A DNA stretch of 43,704 bases from a virus, in IMG/VR virus record IMGVR_UViG_3300005582_000020, positions 1-43,704 of that record. One strand, written 5' to 3'. Made by a program: the position numbers and the translations under genes. This document shows positions 15,773 through 25,435 of the stretch, in pieces. The notes below the pieces were generated by a model that saw only the letters and a list, made by a program, of their open reading frames with translations, did not search any database and was not told the DNA's origin. Within the stretch, counting starts at the first letter, position 1; the number at the start of each line of letters is the position of its first letter.

Positions 15773-18700
15773 ATGGCACAACAAATTATAGATTTCGGCG
15801 CATTCCCAAATGACCCTGCTGCCGACCCAATACGAGCAGCCTTTCAAAAAGTACAGAACAATTTTACGGATTTATATTCAACTACACTTACCACTGGTGT
15901 CACATCAGTAACAACTGGTCCCGGATTAACACAAAATAGAACTACTGGGGCTGTTCTTGTAAGCGCAAATATAGCCAGTATCACAATACAAACTCAGAAT
16001 GGATTATTAATTGGGGTTGGATCTCCTACATCAACATCTGCTACAATAACAAATTCTGCTACACCTTTTGTTATTGGTCTTTCTACACAGATATCAATTT
16101 CTAATGTTGTTGCAACCAGTGTCACCGGTACATTAAGAACAGCATCCCAGCCGTATGTTACTAGTCTAGGTACTCTGGTATCATTAGGTGTTACTGGTAA
16201 TGTCACTGCCTCTAACTTTTTAGGTAATCTAGTAGGCGGCACTATTTCAGGAACGGTAGCTGCGCCAGGAGCAAATACTCAGTTATTATTCAATAATAGA
16301 GGTAATATTGGGGCAGCCTCTAGATTAACATACTCTGGTACTTCATTACAAATGAACGGAGATTTTACTGTAATTAATGGTGGTGTTAGTGCTATTAATC
16401 TTACTGCCTCTGCCAACGTATATGGTCAATATTTCATAGGTACTTTCTTAGGCCCGGCTTCAAATGCTTCAGTGGTTACTGGAGCTGCTCAGCCAGCAAT
16501 TACGTCAGTTGGAACTCTTTCAAGTTTACAGGTTTCCGGTACATTAAACGCACCTACTATTGCAGGTAACGTTACTGGTAATTTAGCCGGTAATGTTATT
16601 GGTAATCTAGCAGGAACAGCAGACAGATCAATACAGGTCACCGGGGCATCACAACCTAACATTACTAGTTTAGGAACGTTGACTATATTAAACGTTCAAG
16701 GTAATGCATCTATCGGTAATATTAGTGCTACGTATATTGAAGGACAAGTAACATCTTCAAGTCAACCTAATATTAGAAAATTAGGATTGCTAGATGGATT
16801 AGCAGTTGAAGGTAACTTAACTAGTGGTAATATTACATTAACTGGTAGAATGAGTGCATCACTAATGGATGTGACTACATTCACTGCCGCTACTATAGCT
16901 GCTACTAGTCTTGCTGGCAATCTAGCAGGAAATGTTGCCGGTGACTTAACGGGAAATGTTGCAGGTAATTTGACAGGAAATGTTGCAGGTACTTTAACAG
17001 GAAATGTTATTGGAAATGTTTCTGGTAACATGTCCGGCAATATGTCTGGAAACGTGTCTGGTAATATTTCTGGTAATATTTCTGGTAATATCTTTTTACC
17101 AGGAGCAACCACACAATTGGTATTCAATGATAGTGGCATTGCCGGCGCACACACAGGTGCAACATATAATAAAACTACTGGATTGTTTAGCATTACTGCA
17201 AATATTTCAAGTGGCAATTTAAATTCAACAGGTATAATATTTGCATCTGCGGCTGCTAACGTAGGAGATTTAATCAGTAGAGGTGATGCAAACGTTACTG
17301 GAAATGTAAACAGTGGCAATTTAATTACAAATGGATTATTAACCGTCACTGGCAATGCAACAGTAGGAAATATTTCAGCTAGAACGCTTAGTGGCAATAT
17401 TGTAAGTGTTAGTGGTAACGTATCTGGAGCTAATTTAGTTGCAAGCGGGCTTGTCACTATTCAAGGAACAAGCGCAGAATCTCTTAAAACTTCAGGTGGT
17501 GCTAATATTAGTGGCACTACAATGCAAGACGGTAGTGTAGTTACTGCAAACATAAACGTAACAACTAAACTAACAACATTAGATTTATCTGCAAGAGGAA
17601 ATTTAGATGGCGCTAATCTAAGCACAAGTGGATTACTACAAGTTACTGGAAATGCAACAACAGGTAATTTAAACACAGGCATATTAATTACAACCGGTAA
17701 TATTGTAGGCGGTATTGGTACAACTATCAATATTGGTGGCGGAATTATATCTATCGGAACGGCAACGGTAGGCAATGTAGTAACAGCTAATGCTAATATC
17801 ACAGGTATTGCTAATGTTGGTTCGTTGTCATCTCAGGGTAATGTCAATGTAACACAGCAAATATTTGCTGACGGTAATATCAATGCATCAACAGCATGGG
17901 TTAATGCACAGAATGCTAGTTTGGGGAATGTAACATCTACTGGTAATATCGGAACAACTGGTAATATTAATGCAAGTAGTGGTTGGATTAATGCAGCCAA
18001 TGCAAATTTCACTTCAATGCTTGTTGGCAATATTACGGGTAATATTTCTGGTAACACAATGCGAAGTAATGCACTAACTGTTTCCGGCACTTCTAATTTC
18101 TCACACGTAGTTCTACCTACAATAGCGTCAGTGTCAATGGCATCTATATCAGCAAGTAGTACTACTATTACAGTTACAACTACAGCCGATCATGGCATGA
18201 CAGTGGCAGGAGCACAGATAACACTATCAGGTGTTTCTGGTACCAATGCTCCAAGTGGACCTTATACAGTTGCTACAGTTCCCACTAATACAACATTTAC
18301 ATTTACTGCAACTGTAGCGCCATCGGGTGGTATTTCTGGTGGAACATTAACTATTAGACCATTATTAACAAGTACAGGATCAGGATCATTTGGCGGTACA
18401 ATGACTGTTACGGGTACTGGTACATTTGGTAATGCTGCTACTACTCACCTAACAGCATCGGGTGATTTGTATGCAAATGGTGGTTTAATAAAATCTGCTA
18501 ATGCAAACTTTACCGGAACTGCATCTTTATTACACATTGATTCAACAGGTAATGCTAACTTTAGTGGATCTGTATTCAAAGTAACAGCTTCTGCCTCATT
18601 CGCTGAAGTACCTACTGCGGGTAACATTACTTCACAAGCAAATATTCAGGCTGCGAACCTAGTTGCAACAAATACATTGACCGGAGGTAATTTATCTACT

Positions 18701-21538
18701 CCGGGACAATTAACAGTCGCTGGTACAGCTAATGTATCTCACATGACTTTACCATCAGTTGTATTAACTGGTACGTCAGCAATCACATCAATTCTATACA
18801 ATACTGTTACTATTCGTGTAACCACTGTTAATTCGCACGGTATGGCAGTAATTGGAGCAACTGTTGTTGTAACCAATGCAAGCACAACAACCAATGGTAC
18901 TTGGATTGTTTCTAATATTGTCGATTCAAAAAGATTTGAATTTGTAGTTAACGTAGCACCATCAGCATCAATAACCGTAGGAGCAACTACATCTATAACA
19001 ATTAAACCAATATTATCTAGTTCTGGGTCAGCATCTATTGCCGGAACAATGTCTGCTGGTAACGTTGGAACAACTCACGTTGATGCTAGTGGTAATATAT
19101 CTGCCTCATCTGGGTATGTATTCTCAAAAAATGCAAACGTTACTGGATTAGCCAACGTAGGCAATTTAGTAACAGGCGGAAACTTATATGCAAATTCTGG
19201 ATTAATTAAAGCACTGAGTTCAAACATAACCGGTACATTAACCTCATTACACATTGATTCAACAGGTAATGCTAACTTTAGTGGATCTGTATTCAAAGTA
19301 ACAGCAAATGCAAATATTGGTAATATCAGTAATATCATGCACATTGTGTCTACTGGTACTATTTCTACTAGTGGTTTACTAAAATCCGCAAATGCCAATA
19401 TTACTGGTTTAGCTACTCTTGCAAGTGCTAATGTCACTGGAAATAGCTCACACGGTAATATTGAGTCACTTGGTATATTAAACGTTGTCGGCAATGCTAG
19501 TGTAGGTAACTTCAGTACTGCAATAATAAGTGCTACTGGTAGTGCTAGTATTGGTGGAGGATTATCCGTTACTGGTAGTGCTAATGTTGGTAACTTACAA
19601 TTCCCTGCATCAGCTACTGTATTAGGAACAATTTCTGCAACATATGCATCTACTACTATTACGATTATTAGTACAATTGCACACCAACTAAGTGTTGGTA
19701 ATGAAGTTGTATTATCAGGTATAACAGCAGCAACAAATGCACCTAATGGTGTCTATGTGATTGCAACAATCCCAGGAACACCACAAGTAGGTGGACAACC
19801 TAGTAGCTTTACAGTCACAGCCGCAGTAGCACCAACAGGTACATTAGGTGGAACAATTGTTGTAACAGTAAGACCTTTAATCTCTAGTGCAGGTTCTGGT
19901 ATCTTTGATGGTCGATTAAAAGTAGGCGGCAATGCAGAAATTTTAGGTAGTTTAACTGGATTAACTTCATTGTCAGTAAGTACATTGATTTCAGGAGCTA
20001 CTTTCCAAGCATCTGATTTTAACGGATCAAATGCTAATATAACAGGTAACGCAAAATTTGGTAATTTGTCAACACCTGGATTAGCAAACATAACAGGTCA
20101 AATTATTGCAGGTGGTAACTTAACAATCACTAGTACTAATCAATCTAACTTTAGTGGTAATCTTGGCATCCCTCACTTATTTGCATCAGGCAACGTACAG
20201 GGAAATGTTCTAGTATCTTCAACTATAATCACTGCGATAGGAAATGTTTCCGGTGGTAATTTAACTACCAATGGAATGTTAAAGGTAGACGGCAATGCAA
20301 GTGTAGGTAACATCACTACAAAAGATATCAATGGTACATTAGTTTCTGTGTCAGGAAACGTATCCGGTGCTAACTTAATTGCTAGTGGTATATTGACTGT
20401 TGCAGGTACTGCTAACATAGCAAGTTTATCGTTACCAAGTACCCTTAAAGGAATTACTTCAATTACTAATTCTGGTACTACGGTAACTGTTACTACAACT
20501 ACTGATCATGGCGGAAGTATGGGCACTGAATTTACATTGACCGGTACAACAGCAACTACATTCCCGCCAAATATTAATGCAGGTGGAAATCCAGCATGGT
20601 TTGTAATTGCTACTGCCACATCAAATACATTTACATTTACTGTGGCATCAGCACCTACAGGCACAATTGGTATTTCAGTTGCCTCATTAAACTTCAGACC
20701 ATTCTTAGTTAGCACTGGTTCAGCAACCTTTGGTGGTGGATTAACTGCAACAGGGACAGTTATAGCTGGTCAATTCACTGGATATGCAAATGGTCTTCAA
20801 AATATACCAGCAGCAAATATAACTGGTTATGCTCCATTAGCTAATGTGGCTAATACAGCAGTTACTGCTGGATCTGCTACAACGGTTACCGGTGCTTCAC
20901 AGACAAATATTACTGAAGTTGGTAATCTACTTAAATTATTTGTAGGTAATGCAACAGCTAATACTAATTTTGGAAATGGAACAATATCGTTAACTGGCAA
21001 TTTGAATGCAGGTAACATACTTGGAAACGGATTCTTCTTAGCATCTGCAAATGGAGCAAACGTTTTAGGCAATGTAGCAGGTGCAACATTAGCTTACGGT
21101 CTATCCCCAGGACCGTATACTAGTATTAATGCAGTAGGTACATTAAGTTCTTTAACTATAACCGGTGACACAGTTACTGGTTTAGCAAATGTTAACGGTC
21201 TTATAGTTAGAGATGCAACAGGTAGTCACGTTAATTTTAGCACCAATCAAACACTAACTGCTCAATCTACTGCACCTGCAATGAATAAAACAATTAACAT
21301 TATATCTGGAGTTGGAGTAGCTCCATATAACGTCACGATGCCTACAATAGCTTTGGGTAGAAGTATATTTGTGTTTAATGATTCAGCACAGACAATCAAT
21401 ATATTACCAATTGGTGCTGGTGTGAATTTGGATGGGTTTACAGGCGGTGCATCCTTTCCATTGGGTGCAGGAGCAAGAATTCAATTTGTAGCCGGCACAT
21501 TAACAAAATGGTATGCTCTAACAGGAGTTTATTCTTAA
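15773..21538 (+). CDS. Giant repetitive tail fibre protein (1921 aa)
   Basis: A large virion fibre built from repeats. The N-terminal region (MAQQIIDFGAFPNDPAADP ... FQKVQNNFTDLY) is the attachment-type domain seen in marine phage fibres. It contains QLLFNNRG/QLVFNDSG segments, a run of four-residue (S/T/A)-G-N-(V/I/L) units at residues 380-440, and many SGNVSGANL-type beta repeats. Four copies of a beta module resembling the E1-FCCH-like domain often hit in phage fibres follow, each with a (T/S)(D/N/A)HG/HQL turn. The C-terminal 80 residues (INILPIGAGVNLDG ... TKWYALTGVYS) resemble a fibre tip or coat cap. It probably binds the cell surface. Codon use and frame are intact throughout. Confidence 0.88.
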   Translation: MAQQIIDFGAFPNDPAADPIRAAFQKVQNNFTDLYSTTLTTGVTSVTTGPGLTQNRTTGAVLVSANIASITIQTQNGLLIGVGSPTSTSATITNSATPFVIGLSTQISISNVVATSVTGTLRTASQPYVTSLGTLVSLGVTGNVTASNFLGNLVGGTISGTVAAPGANTQLLFNNRGNIGAASRLTYSGTSLQMNGDFTVINGGVSAINLTASANVYGQYFIGTFLGPASNASVVTGAAQPAITSVGTLSSLQVSGTLNAPTIAGNVTGNLAGNVIGNLAGTADRSIQVTGASQPNITSLGTLTILNVQGNASIGNISATYIEGQVTSSSQPNIRKLGLLDGLAVEGNLTSGNITLTGRMSASLMDVTTFTAATIAATSLAGNLAGNVAGDLTGNVAGNLTGNVAGTLTGNVIGNVSGNMSGNMSGNVSGNISGNISGNIFLPGATTQLVFNDSGIAGAHTGATYNKTTGLFSITANISSGNLNSTGIIFASAAANVGDLISRGDANVTGNVNSGNLITNGLLTVTGNATVGNISARTLSGNIVSVSGNVSGANLVASGLVTIQGTSAESLKTSGGANISGTTMQDGSVVTANINVTTKLTTLDLSARGNLDGANLSTSGLLQVTGNATTGNLNTGILITTGNIVGGIGTTINIGGGIISIGTATVGNVVTANANITGIANVGSLSSQGNVNVTQQIFADGNINASTAWVNAQNASLGNVTSTGNIGTTGNINASSGWINAANANFTSMLVGNITGNISGNTMRSNALTVSGTSNFSHVVLPTIASVSMASISASSTTITVTTTADHGMTVAGAQITLSGVSGTNAPSGPYTVATVPTNTTFTFTATVAPSGGISGGTLTIRPLLTSTGSGSFGGTMTVTGTGTFGNAATTHLTASGDLYANGGLIKSANANFTGTASLLHIDSTGNANFSGSVFKVTASASFAEVPTAGNITSQANIQAANLVATNTLTGGNLSTPGQLTVAGTANVSHMTLPSVVLTGTSAITSILYNTVTIRVTTVNSHGMAVIGATVVVTNASTTTNGTWIVSNIVDSKRFEFVVNVAPSASITVGATTSITIKPILSSSGSASIAGTMSAGNVGTTHVDASGNISASSGYVFSKNANVTGLANVGNLVTGGNLYANSGLIKALSSNITGTLTSLHIDSTGNANFSGSVFKVTANANIGNISNIMHIVSTGTISTSGLLKSANANITGLATLASANVTGNSSHGNIESLGILNVVGNASVGNFSTAIISATGSASIGGGLSVTGSANVGNLQFPASATVLGTISATYASTTITIISTIAHQLSVGNEVVLSGITAATNAPNGVYVIATIPGTPQVGGQPSSFTVTAAVAPTGTLGGTIVVTVRPLISSAGSGIFDGRLKVGGNAEILGSLTGLTSLSVSTLISGATFQASDFNGSNANITGNAKFGNLSTPGLANITGQIIAGGNLTITSTNQSNFSGNLGIPHLFASGNVQGNVLVSSTIITAIGNVSGGNLTTNGMLKVDGNASVGNITTKDINGTLVSVSGNVSGANLIASGILTVAGTANIASLSLPSTLKGITSITNSGTTVTVTTTTDHGGSMGTEFTLTGTTATTFPPNINAGGNPAWFVIATATSNTFTFTVASAPTGTIGISVASLNFRPFLVSTGSATFGGGLTATGTVIAGQFTGYANGLQNIPAANITGYAPLANVANTAVTAGSATTVTGASQTNITEVGNLLKLFVGNATANTNFGNGTISLTGNLNAGNILGNGFFLASANGANVLGNVAGATLAYGLSPGPYTSINAVGTLSSLTITGDTVTGLANVNGLIVRDATGSHVNFSTNQTLTAQSTAPAMNKTINIISGVGVAPYNVTMPTIALGRSIFVFNDSAQTINILPIGAGVNLDGFTGGASFPLGAGARIQFVAGTLTKWYALTGVYS
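16910..17092 (+). repeat. 12-bp tandem repeat coding for (T/S/A)GN(V/I/L)
   Basis: About fifteen tandem 12-bp units, of the form GGAAATGTTGCA and GGTAATATTTCT, encode residues 380-440 of the giant fibre as successive x-G-N-[VIL] steps. Third positions vary, so the array is constrained at protein level. Such arrays can change copy number in frame. Confidence 0.85.
18118..18405 (+). repeat. Fibre beta module, copy 1 of 4 (FCCH-like)
   Basis: A module with a strand pair (STTITVTTTADHG), NAPSGPYTVATV, a TTFTFTATVAPSGG segment and the ending LTIRPLLTSTGSGSFGGTM. The other copies lie at about 18756-19056, 19608-19917 and 20438-20742, each ending in (R/K)P(L/I/F)L-S-(S/T)-x-GS-x-x-F/I-x-G. Copies are diverged at DNA level. 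Confidence 0.75.
18529..18588 (+). repeat. 60-bp perfect direct repeat, copy 1
   Basis: The segment from ATTACACATTGATTCAACAG through AAAGTAACAGC is identical to 19246-19305. The copies are 717 bp apart, which is 239 codons, so exchange between them keeps the frame. Confidence 0.92.
18756..19056 (+). repeat. Fibre beta module, copy 2 of 4 (FCCH-like)
   Basis: Contains NTVTIRVTTVNSHGM, TNGTWIVSNI, FEFVVNVAPSASI and the ending ITIKPILSSSGSASIAGTM. It is related to the module at 18118-18405. Confidence 0.7.
19246..19305 (+). repeat. 60-bp perfect direct repeat, copy 2
   Basis: Identical to 18529-18588; the identity stops one base beyond each end. The repeat encodes LHIDSTGNANFSGSVFKVTA. Confidence 0.92.
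19608..19917 (+). repeat. Fibre beta module, copy 3 of 4 (FCCH-like)
   Basis: Contains STTITIISTIAHQLSVGNEV, NAPNGVYVIATI, FTVTAAVAPTGTLGG and VRPLISSAGSGIFDGRL. It carries a short extra loop (GTPQVGGQPSS) compared with copy 1. Confidence 0.7.
20438..20742 (+). repeat. Fibre beta module, copy 4 of 4 (FCCH-like)
   Basis: Contains GTTVTVTTTTDHGGSMG, WFVIATATSNTFTFTVASAP and the ending FRPFLVSTGSATFGGGL. It is closest in its turns to copy 1. Confidence 0.7.
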
Positions 21539-21548
21539 AAGGAAAATT

Positions 21549-22172
21549 ATGATAACATTGGAATTATTACAGGCATTATGCCCAAAAACTAAAGTAGCAG
21601 TACTAAAAGTATATGCTCAACCCTTACATGAAGTAGCAGAATACTATGACATGTATGATAACATGCGTAGAGCGGCAGCATTTGTTGCACAAACTGCACA
21701 TGAATCAGGTGGCTTTAACTTTGTTAAAGAAAATCTAAACTACAGTGCTAAAGGATTGATGGGTACTTTTAAAAAGTATTTCCCTACTGATGACTTAGCA
21801 AGACAGTATGAACGCAAGCCAGAAAAGATTGCAAATCGTGTTTACGGTGGACGTATGGGCAATGGTCCAGAAGAATCAGGTGATGGTTATAAGTTCTGTG
21901 GTCGTGGATTGATTCAGTTAACAGGTAAACAAAATTATACTAAGTTTGCCGCAGATTTAGGTATCAGTATTGACGAGACTGTTGCATATTTAGAAACACC
22001 TGAAGGTGCAGTAAGCAGTGCAGGTTGGTTCTGGGATAACAACAACTTAAATCAATATTGTGATAGTGATGATTTTGTTACATTGACAAAACGAATCAAC
22101 GGCGGAACTATTGGGCTTGAAGATAGACAACATCATTATCATCTTGCATTAGATTTATTACAAGGACATTAA
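21549..22172 (+). CDS. GH19 endolysin (chitinase-fold lysozyme)
   Basis: Glycoside hydrolase family 19 endolysin that should cut peptidoglycan at lysis. The catalytic helix carries QTAHESGGF with E52 as the probable acid. NLNYS, then NRVYGGRMGNGPEESGDGYKF with E108 as probable base partner, then CGRGLIQLTGKQNY and TKRINGG are all classic family motifs. It is 207 residues, a single catalytic domain with no signal peptide or binding module, so it needs a holin; a candidate holin is at 30427-31026. It starts 10 bases after the giant fibre with AAGGAAAA as ribosome site. It could instead be virion-associated because it sits among fibre genes. Confidence 0.93.
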   Translation: MITLELLQALCPKTKVAVLKVYAQPLHEVAEYYDMYDNMRRAAAFVAQTAHESGGFNFVKENLNYSAKGLMGTFKKYFPTDDLARQYERKPEKIANRVYGGRMGNGPEESGDGYKFCGRGLIQLTGKQNYTKFAADLGISIDETVAYLETPEGAVSSAGWFWDNNNLNQYCDSDDFVTLTKRINGGTIGLEDRQHHYHLALDLLQGH

Positions 22173-22173
22173 T

Positions 22174-24336
22174 ATGTCACAGCCGGTTTGGAAAACCCCC
22201 GCAGGAGATTTAGGAACCTATAATATAGGAACCCCAATAAATTTAACATTGAGTGCGGCAGCAACATTTCCTGCAAGTTATTTAGAATATAAATTATTAA
22301 GCGGAGAATTACCAACAGGTGTATCTTTAGACGCATTTGGAAATATTAACGGTATTCCCTCAAATAGTTTAGTTGAAAAAAATTTCACTTTCACAATACG
22401 TGCTACTGATGAGTTAAATAAAATACGTGATAGAACATTTAACCTAGCAACGTCAAGTGTAATTAATAAACCAAAAATAACTACGCTGCCAGGTGAAATC
22501 ATAAACGTAATTGATAGTTTGTATGTAGATTATAAAATTCAATATTCAAATGTCGTTTCGTCAAATAACATATCATTTACTATCCTGGCAGGAAATTTAC
22601 CACCGGGATTATATTTAAATCCTGAGGGAATAATTAAAGGTTATCCCAAAAAACCGTTTTTAGCTAACAAAAGCCCAACAACTATAAAATATACCTTTAC
22701 AGTGTTATTGACAAGTGATTTGGGAAATGATATTGCTATTTTTTCAATCGTGGTAAGAAATAAACAATTATCAAGTCCACTCAATAATAGAATTCCGGTA
22801 ATCTTAAATAAAAAACCATTACATGAACCTATTAGGGTCGATGATCCATACACTGATTATTATTTGTTAGAAGGTGAATCAATATCTACTATCAAAGCTA
22901 ATGAATATTTTGCTTTTAAAATAATTGCAGTAGATTTTGATAACTCGCTCATCGATTATCAATTTGGTGGACTGCCACCTGGACTAGTTGGTAATAGTAC
23001 TACTGGTTGGATTACGGGCATCCCAAAAGAACCTAGAAAAAATATTGTAACATATGATATTTCAGTCAGTGTAGCAAAAAGAAATAATCAAACATTAGTT
23101 TCTGCCCAAGAAATTTTTAGAATTAGTATACGTAAAGATATTGAAGAAGATATTGCATGGAATACCGGTAGTGATTTAGGAACAATATTCAATGGTACAA
23201 TAAGTATGCTTAAAGTTTCAGCTACTGCTACTGAATCATTAGTGTATGAAGTTGTCAGTGGTTCTTTACCTAAAAACTTAGTTTTATTAGAAACTGGTGA
23301 AATTGCAGGAAGAGTGGCTCAACAACCTGACGTTTACAAAATATTAACAATAGGTGATACTATTGAATTCAATTTTACTATTAGAGCATTTAGCAGAACT
23401 TATCCGTTACTAACAAAAAGTAAACAATTTAAAATTACGGTATATCAATACTACCCTGAACCGTTAGAGAATGTATATTTCAAAGCATTCCCTAATACTT
23501 ATGGAAAACGAGTAATTTTATCATTATTGACAGATACCAGTTTAATACCAACTGACTATCTATATAGACCCAATGACATGTATTTTGGAAAAGCAACAGA
23601 TGTTAGATTTGTTCATGTATATGGAATAACTGCTAGTTCAATGCAGAGTTATATTAACGCTACACAGAAAAATTACTATGAACGTAAAATTACGTTAGGT
23701 GAAATAAAAACAGCGATAGCCACTGATTCTGACGGTACTGTATTGTATGAAGTAGTATACAGTAATATTATAGATAATTTACAAAATGAAAACGGTAAGG
23801 GAGTATCAGATAAATTAACTTTTAATAATCCAATAAGTTTACGATTGGGCCCTTGGTTCATTAATAACTCCTCACTATTAATCAATACGTCTACTGTTAA
23901 AATTAATGCGAGTCCCGGAACAACTATGTTTGTATATCCTGCAGGATTGCATAACATGAGATCAGCATTAACATCAAATATTACTCAAAATTTTGATAAT
24001 AGATTGATGCCGTTGTGGATGACCTCACAACAAACGGATACAACACTAGATTCTACTTTGGGCTATGTACAGGGATGGATTATATGTTATACTAAACCTG
24101 GATATGCTGAGATTATTAAAAATAATATCAATGAAAATTGGAATTATACGCTAAATGAAATTGATTTTACTATAGATCGATTCATAGTTGACAAGAGTGC
24201 AACATATAACTGGAATACTAACTTGACTATTCCTTCTTGGAGTGATTTACCAAGTGCAACACCTGTACCGGACCCATTCGATTCGAATGATGCAGTTGTT
24301 CTTTTCAGCAAAAAAACTATTTTACCAAATAGTTAA
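22174..24336 (+). CDS. Virion protein with Ig-like (He_PIG) repeats
   Basis: A 720-residue structural protein. It has four copies of the putative-Ig motif in which x-L-P-x-G-(V/L)-x-L-(x)n-G-x-I-x-G-x-P closes a beta sandwich. They lie near residues 39-64 (SGELPTGVSL...GIP), 134-158 (GNLPPGLYL...GYP), 265-290 (GLPPGLVG...GIP) and 357-383 (GSLPKNLVL...GRV). The C-terminal 300 residues (from YYPEPLENVYFKAFPN) have no repeats and may be an assembly domain. Ig-like domains of this kind on phage tails and baseplates usually give weak surface binding. It starts one base after the endolysin stop, with AAGGAC as ribosome site. Confidence 0.85.
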   Translation: MSQPVWKTPAGDLGTYNIGTPINLTLSAAATFPASYLEYKLLSGELPTGVSLDAFGNINGIPSNSLVEKNFTFTIRATDELNKIRDRTFNLATSSVINKPKITTLPGEIINVIDSLYVDYKIQYSNVVSSNNISFTILAGNLPPGLYLNPEGIIKGYPKKPFLANKSPTTIKYTFTVLLTSDLGNDIAIFSIVVRNKQLSSPLNNRIPVILNKKPLHEPIRVDDPYTDYYLLEGESISTIKANEYFAFKIIAVDFDNSLIDYQFGGLPPGLVGNSTTGWITGIPKEPRKNIVTYDISVSVAKRNNQTLVSAQEIFRISIRKDIEEDIAWNTGSDLGTIFNGTISMLKVSATATESLVYEVVSGSLPKNLVLLETGEIAGRVAQQPDVYKILTIGDTIEFNFTIRAFSRTYPLLTKSKQFKITVYQYYPEPLENVYFKAFPNTYGKRVILSLLTDTSLIPTDYLYRPNDMYFGKATDVRFVHVYGITASSMQSYINATQKNYYERKITLGEIKTAIATDSDGTVLYEVVYSNIIDNLQNENGKGVSDKLTFNNPISLRLGPWFINNSSLLINTSTVKINASPGTTMFVYPAGLHNMRSALTSNITQNFDNRLMPLWMTSQQTDTTLDSTLGYVQGWIICYTKPGYAEIIKNNINENWNYTLNEIDFTIDRFIVDKSATYNWNTNLTIPSWSDLPSATPVPDPFDSNDAVVLFSKKTILPNS

Positions 24337-24338
24337 AC

Positions 24339-24346
24339 TATAAATA
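24339..24346 (+). promoter_or_regulatory. Late promoter, perfect consensus
   Basis: TATAAATA is an exact match to the T4 late consensus, with predicted start near 24352. A weak ribosome site GACGGAATT precedes the ATG at 24366. Confidence 0.7.
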
Positions 24347-24365
24347 GAAGACGGAATTAAAAATT

Positions 24366-25184
24366 ATGAGTTCAATTAACACTAGTGCAATTAACACAGC
24401 TTACCCAATCCCTGGAGTGAATAATAGCACCCAAGGATTCAGGGATAACTTTACCAGTATTAAGAATAACTTAGATACTGCAAAAACAGAGTTAAATGAC
24501 CTACAAAATAAAGTTCTTGTAAAATCTGCATTAGCTGGTAGAACATTAGATAATAATATGGCAGGCGTATTGATATCTAATGCTAGTATTAAAGGATTTC
24601 GCCAACCAATGCATAATATGGGTTCTAGCATAAGTGATACTCTATTAATTGATGTAACTAAAGGTGATGTACAATACGGAACTATTGTTGGTGACACTAC
24701 TATTAGTTTTGCTGGCTGGGCCACTACTGGTACATTGTGTAGTGTTCAACTTAATTTGACTATTGATTGGAACGCTGGATATACTATCTATTTACCTAGT
24801 ACAGTTTATAATGCACAAGCAACCATTGCCAATGGAATGGATGCTACGGTAACTATATTAGAAAATTACGGGTTCATCGGTACTCCTGGAGTAAATGCTA
24901 CCGTAACTAATCAAATTACTGCACCTGCAGGTGTTACTGAATTACAGTTAAAATTTAGTACAGTAAATTGTGGCACAACAATAAGTGTACAGCCATTAAA
25001 TAGAAATCAAACTACTTCTTATATAAATTTAAGACAACCTACCAACAAGGGTGTGCCTGGTGACATGCCCGGAGCTATTTGTTTCGATGGATATGATTTG
25101 TATATATGTATTGGAGCATATGACGGTTCTACTACTATCTGGGGTAAACCTGGTTGGTCATTAGTTCCGGCAGAGACAACTTAA
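24366..25184 (+). CDS. Short fibre-like / virion structural protein
   Basis: A 272-residue protein. The first 50 residues (NTAYPIPGVNNSTQGFRDNFTSIKNNLDTAKTELNDLQNK) resemble the start of the giant fibre (FQKVQNNFTDLY) and other marine fibre attachment regions, a loop followed by a helix. The rest is beta-rich. The C-terminus has DMPGAICFDGYDLYICIGAYDG ending in WSLVPAE, a small beta cap I associate with virion proteins of these phages. A perfect late promoter precedes it. The stop overlaps the next start (TAATG). Confidence 0.75.
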   Translation: MSSINTSAINTAYPIPGVNNSTQGFRDNFTSIKNNLDTAKTELNDLQNKVLVKSALAGRTLDNNMAGVLISNASIKGFRQPMHNMGSSISDTLLIDVTKGDVQYGTIVGDTTISFAGWATTGTLCSVQLNLTIDWNAGYTIYLPSTVYNAQATIANGMDATVTILENYGFIGTPGVNATVTNQITAPAGVTELQLKFSTVNCGTTISVQPLNRNQTTSYINLRQPTNKGVPGDMPGAICFDGYDLYICIGAYDGSTTIWGKPGWSLVPAETT

Positions 25185-25420
25185 TGGAACACCCTTTCAT
25201 GCCAGATTTGTCAAATAAAACAATAGATGAACTACAAACATCTATTCAAGATTTAACTAGTAAATTAACTTTTGCACATCGTATTGGTAAAGAGTTTATG
25301 GTAAATCAAATACATATGGTTCTTGAAGGCTATAACAAAGAATATGCCAAGAGAATGGATGAACTGTACAAGAAGCAAAACATCCAAAACAATATCAAAA
25401 TTGACAATAATAAAGCCTAA
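25184..25420 (+). CDS. Small helical hypothetical protein
   Basis: A 78-residue helical protein; the start is placed at the ATG overlapping the upstream stop (TAATG), which gives MEHPFMPDLSNKTIDELQ. Using the upstream alternative at 25154 would only add residues read within the neighbour. Pattern: PDLSNKTIDEL, then a long amphipathic helix containing VNQIHMVLEGYNKEYAKRMDEL. Similar small proteins occur in T4-like marine phages without assigned function. It is the last gene of the late fibre unit. Confidence 0.75.
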   Translation: MEHPFMPDLSNKTIDELQTSIQDLTSKLTFAHRIGKEFMVNQIHMVLEGYNKEYAKRMDELYKKQNIQNNIKIDNNKA

Positions 25421-25435
25421 AAGGGCAAATAGCTA

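Noticed and set aside
16561-17092. CRISPR-like array suggested by regularly spaced repeats
   Set aside because: The unit is 12 bp, in frame, with third-base variation and no spacers, so it is a protein repeat, not a CRISPR.
16762-17457. 231-aa open frame on the minus strand within the giant fibre
   Set aside because: It is rich in Pro/Leu/Val repeats that mirror the plus-strand GNV repeats, and the plus frame is clearly coding. It has no ribosome site or promoter of its own. Similar long minus frames at 19075-19494 and 40807-41241 are rejected for the same reason.
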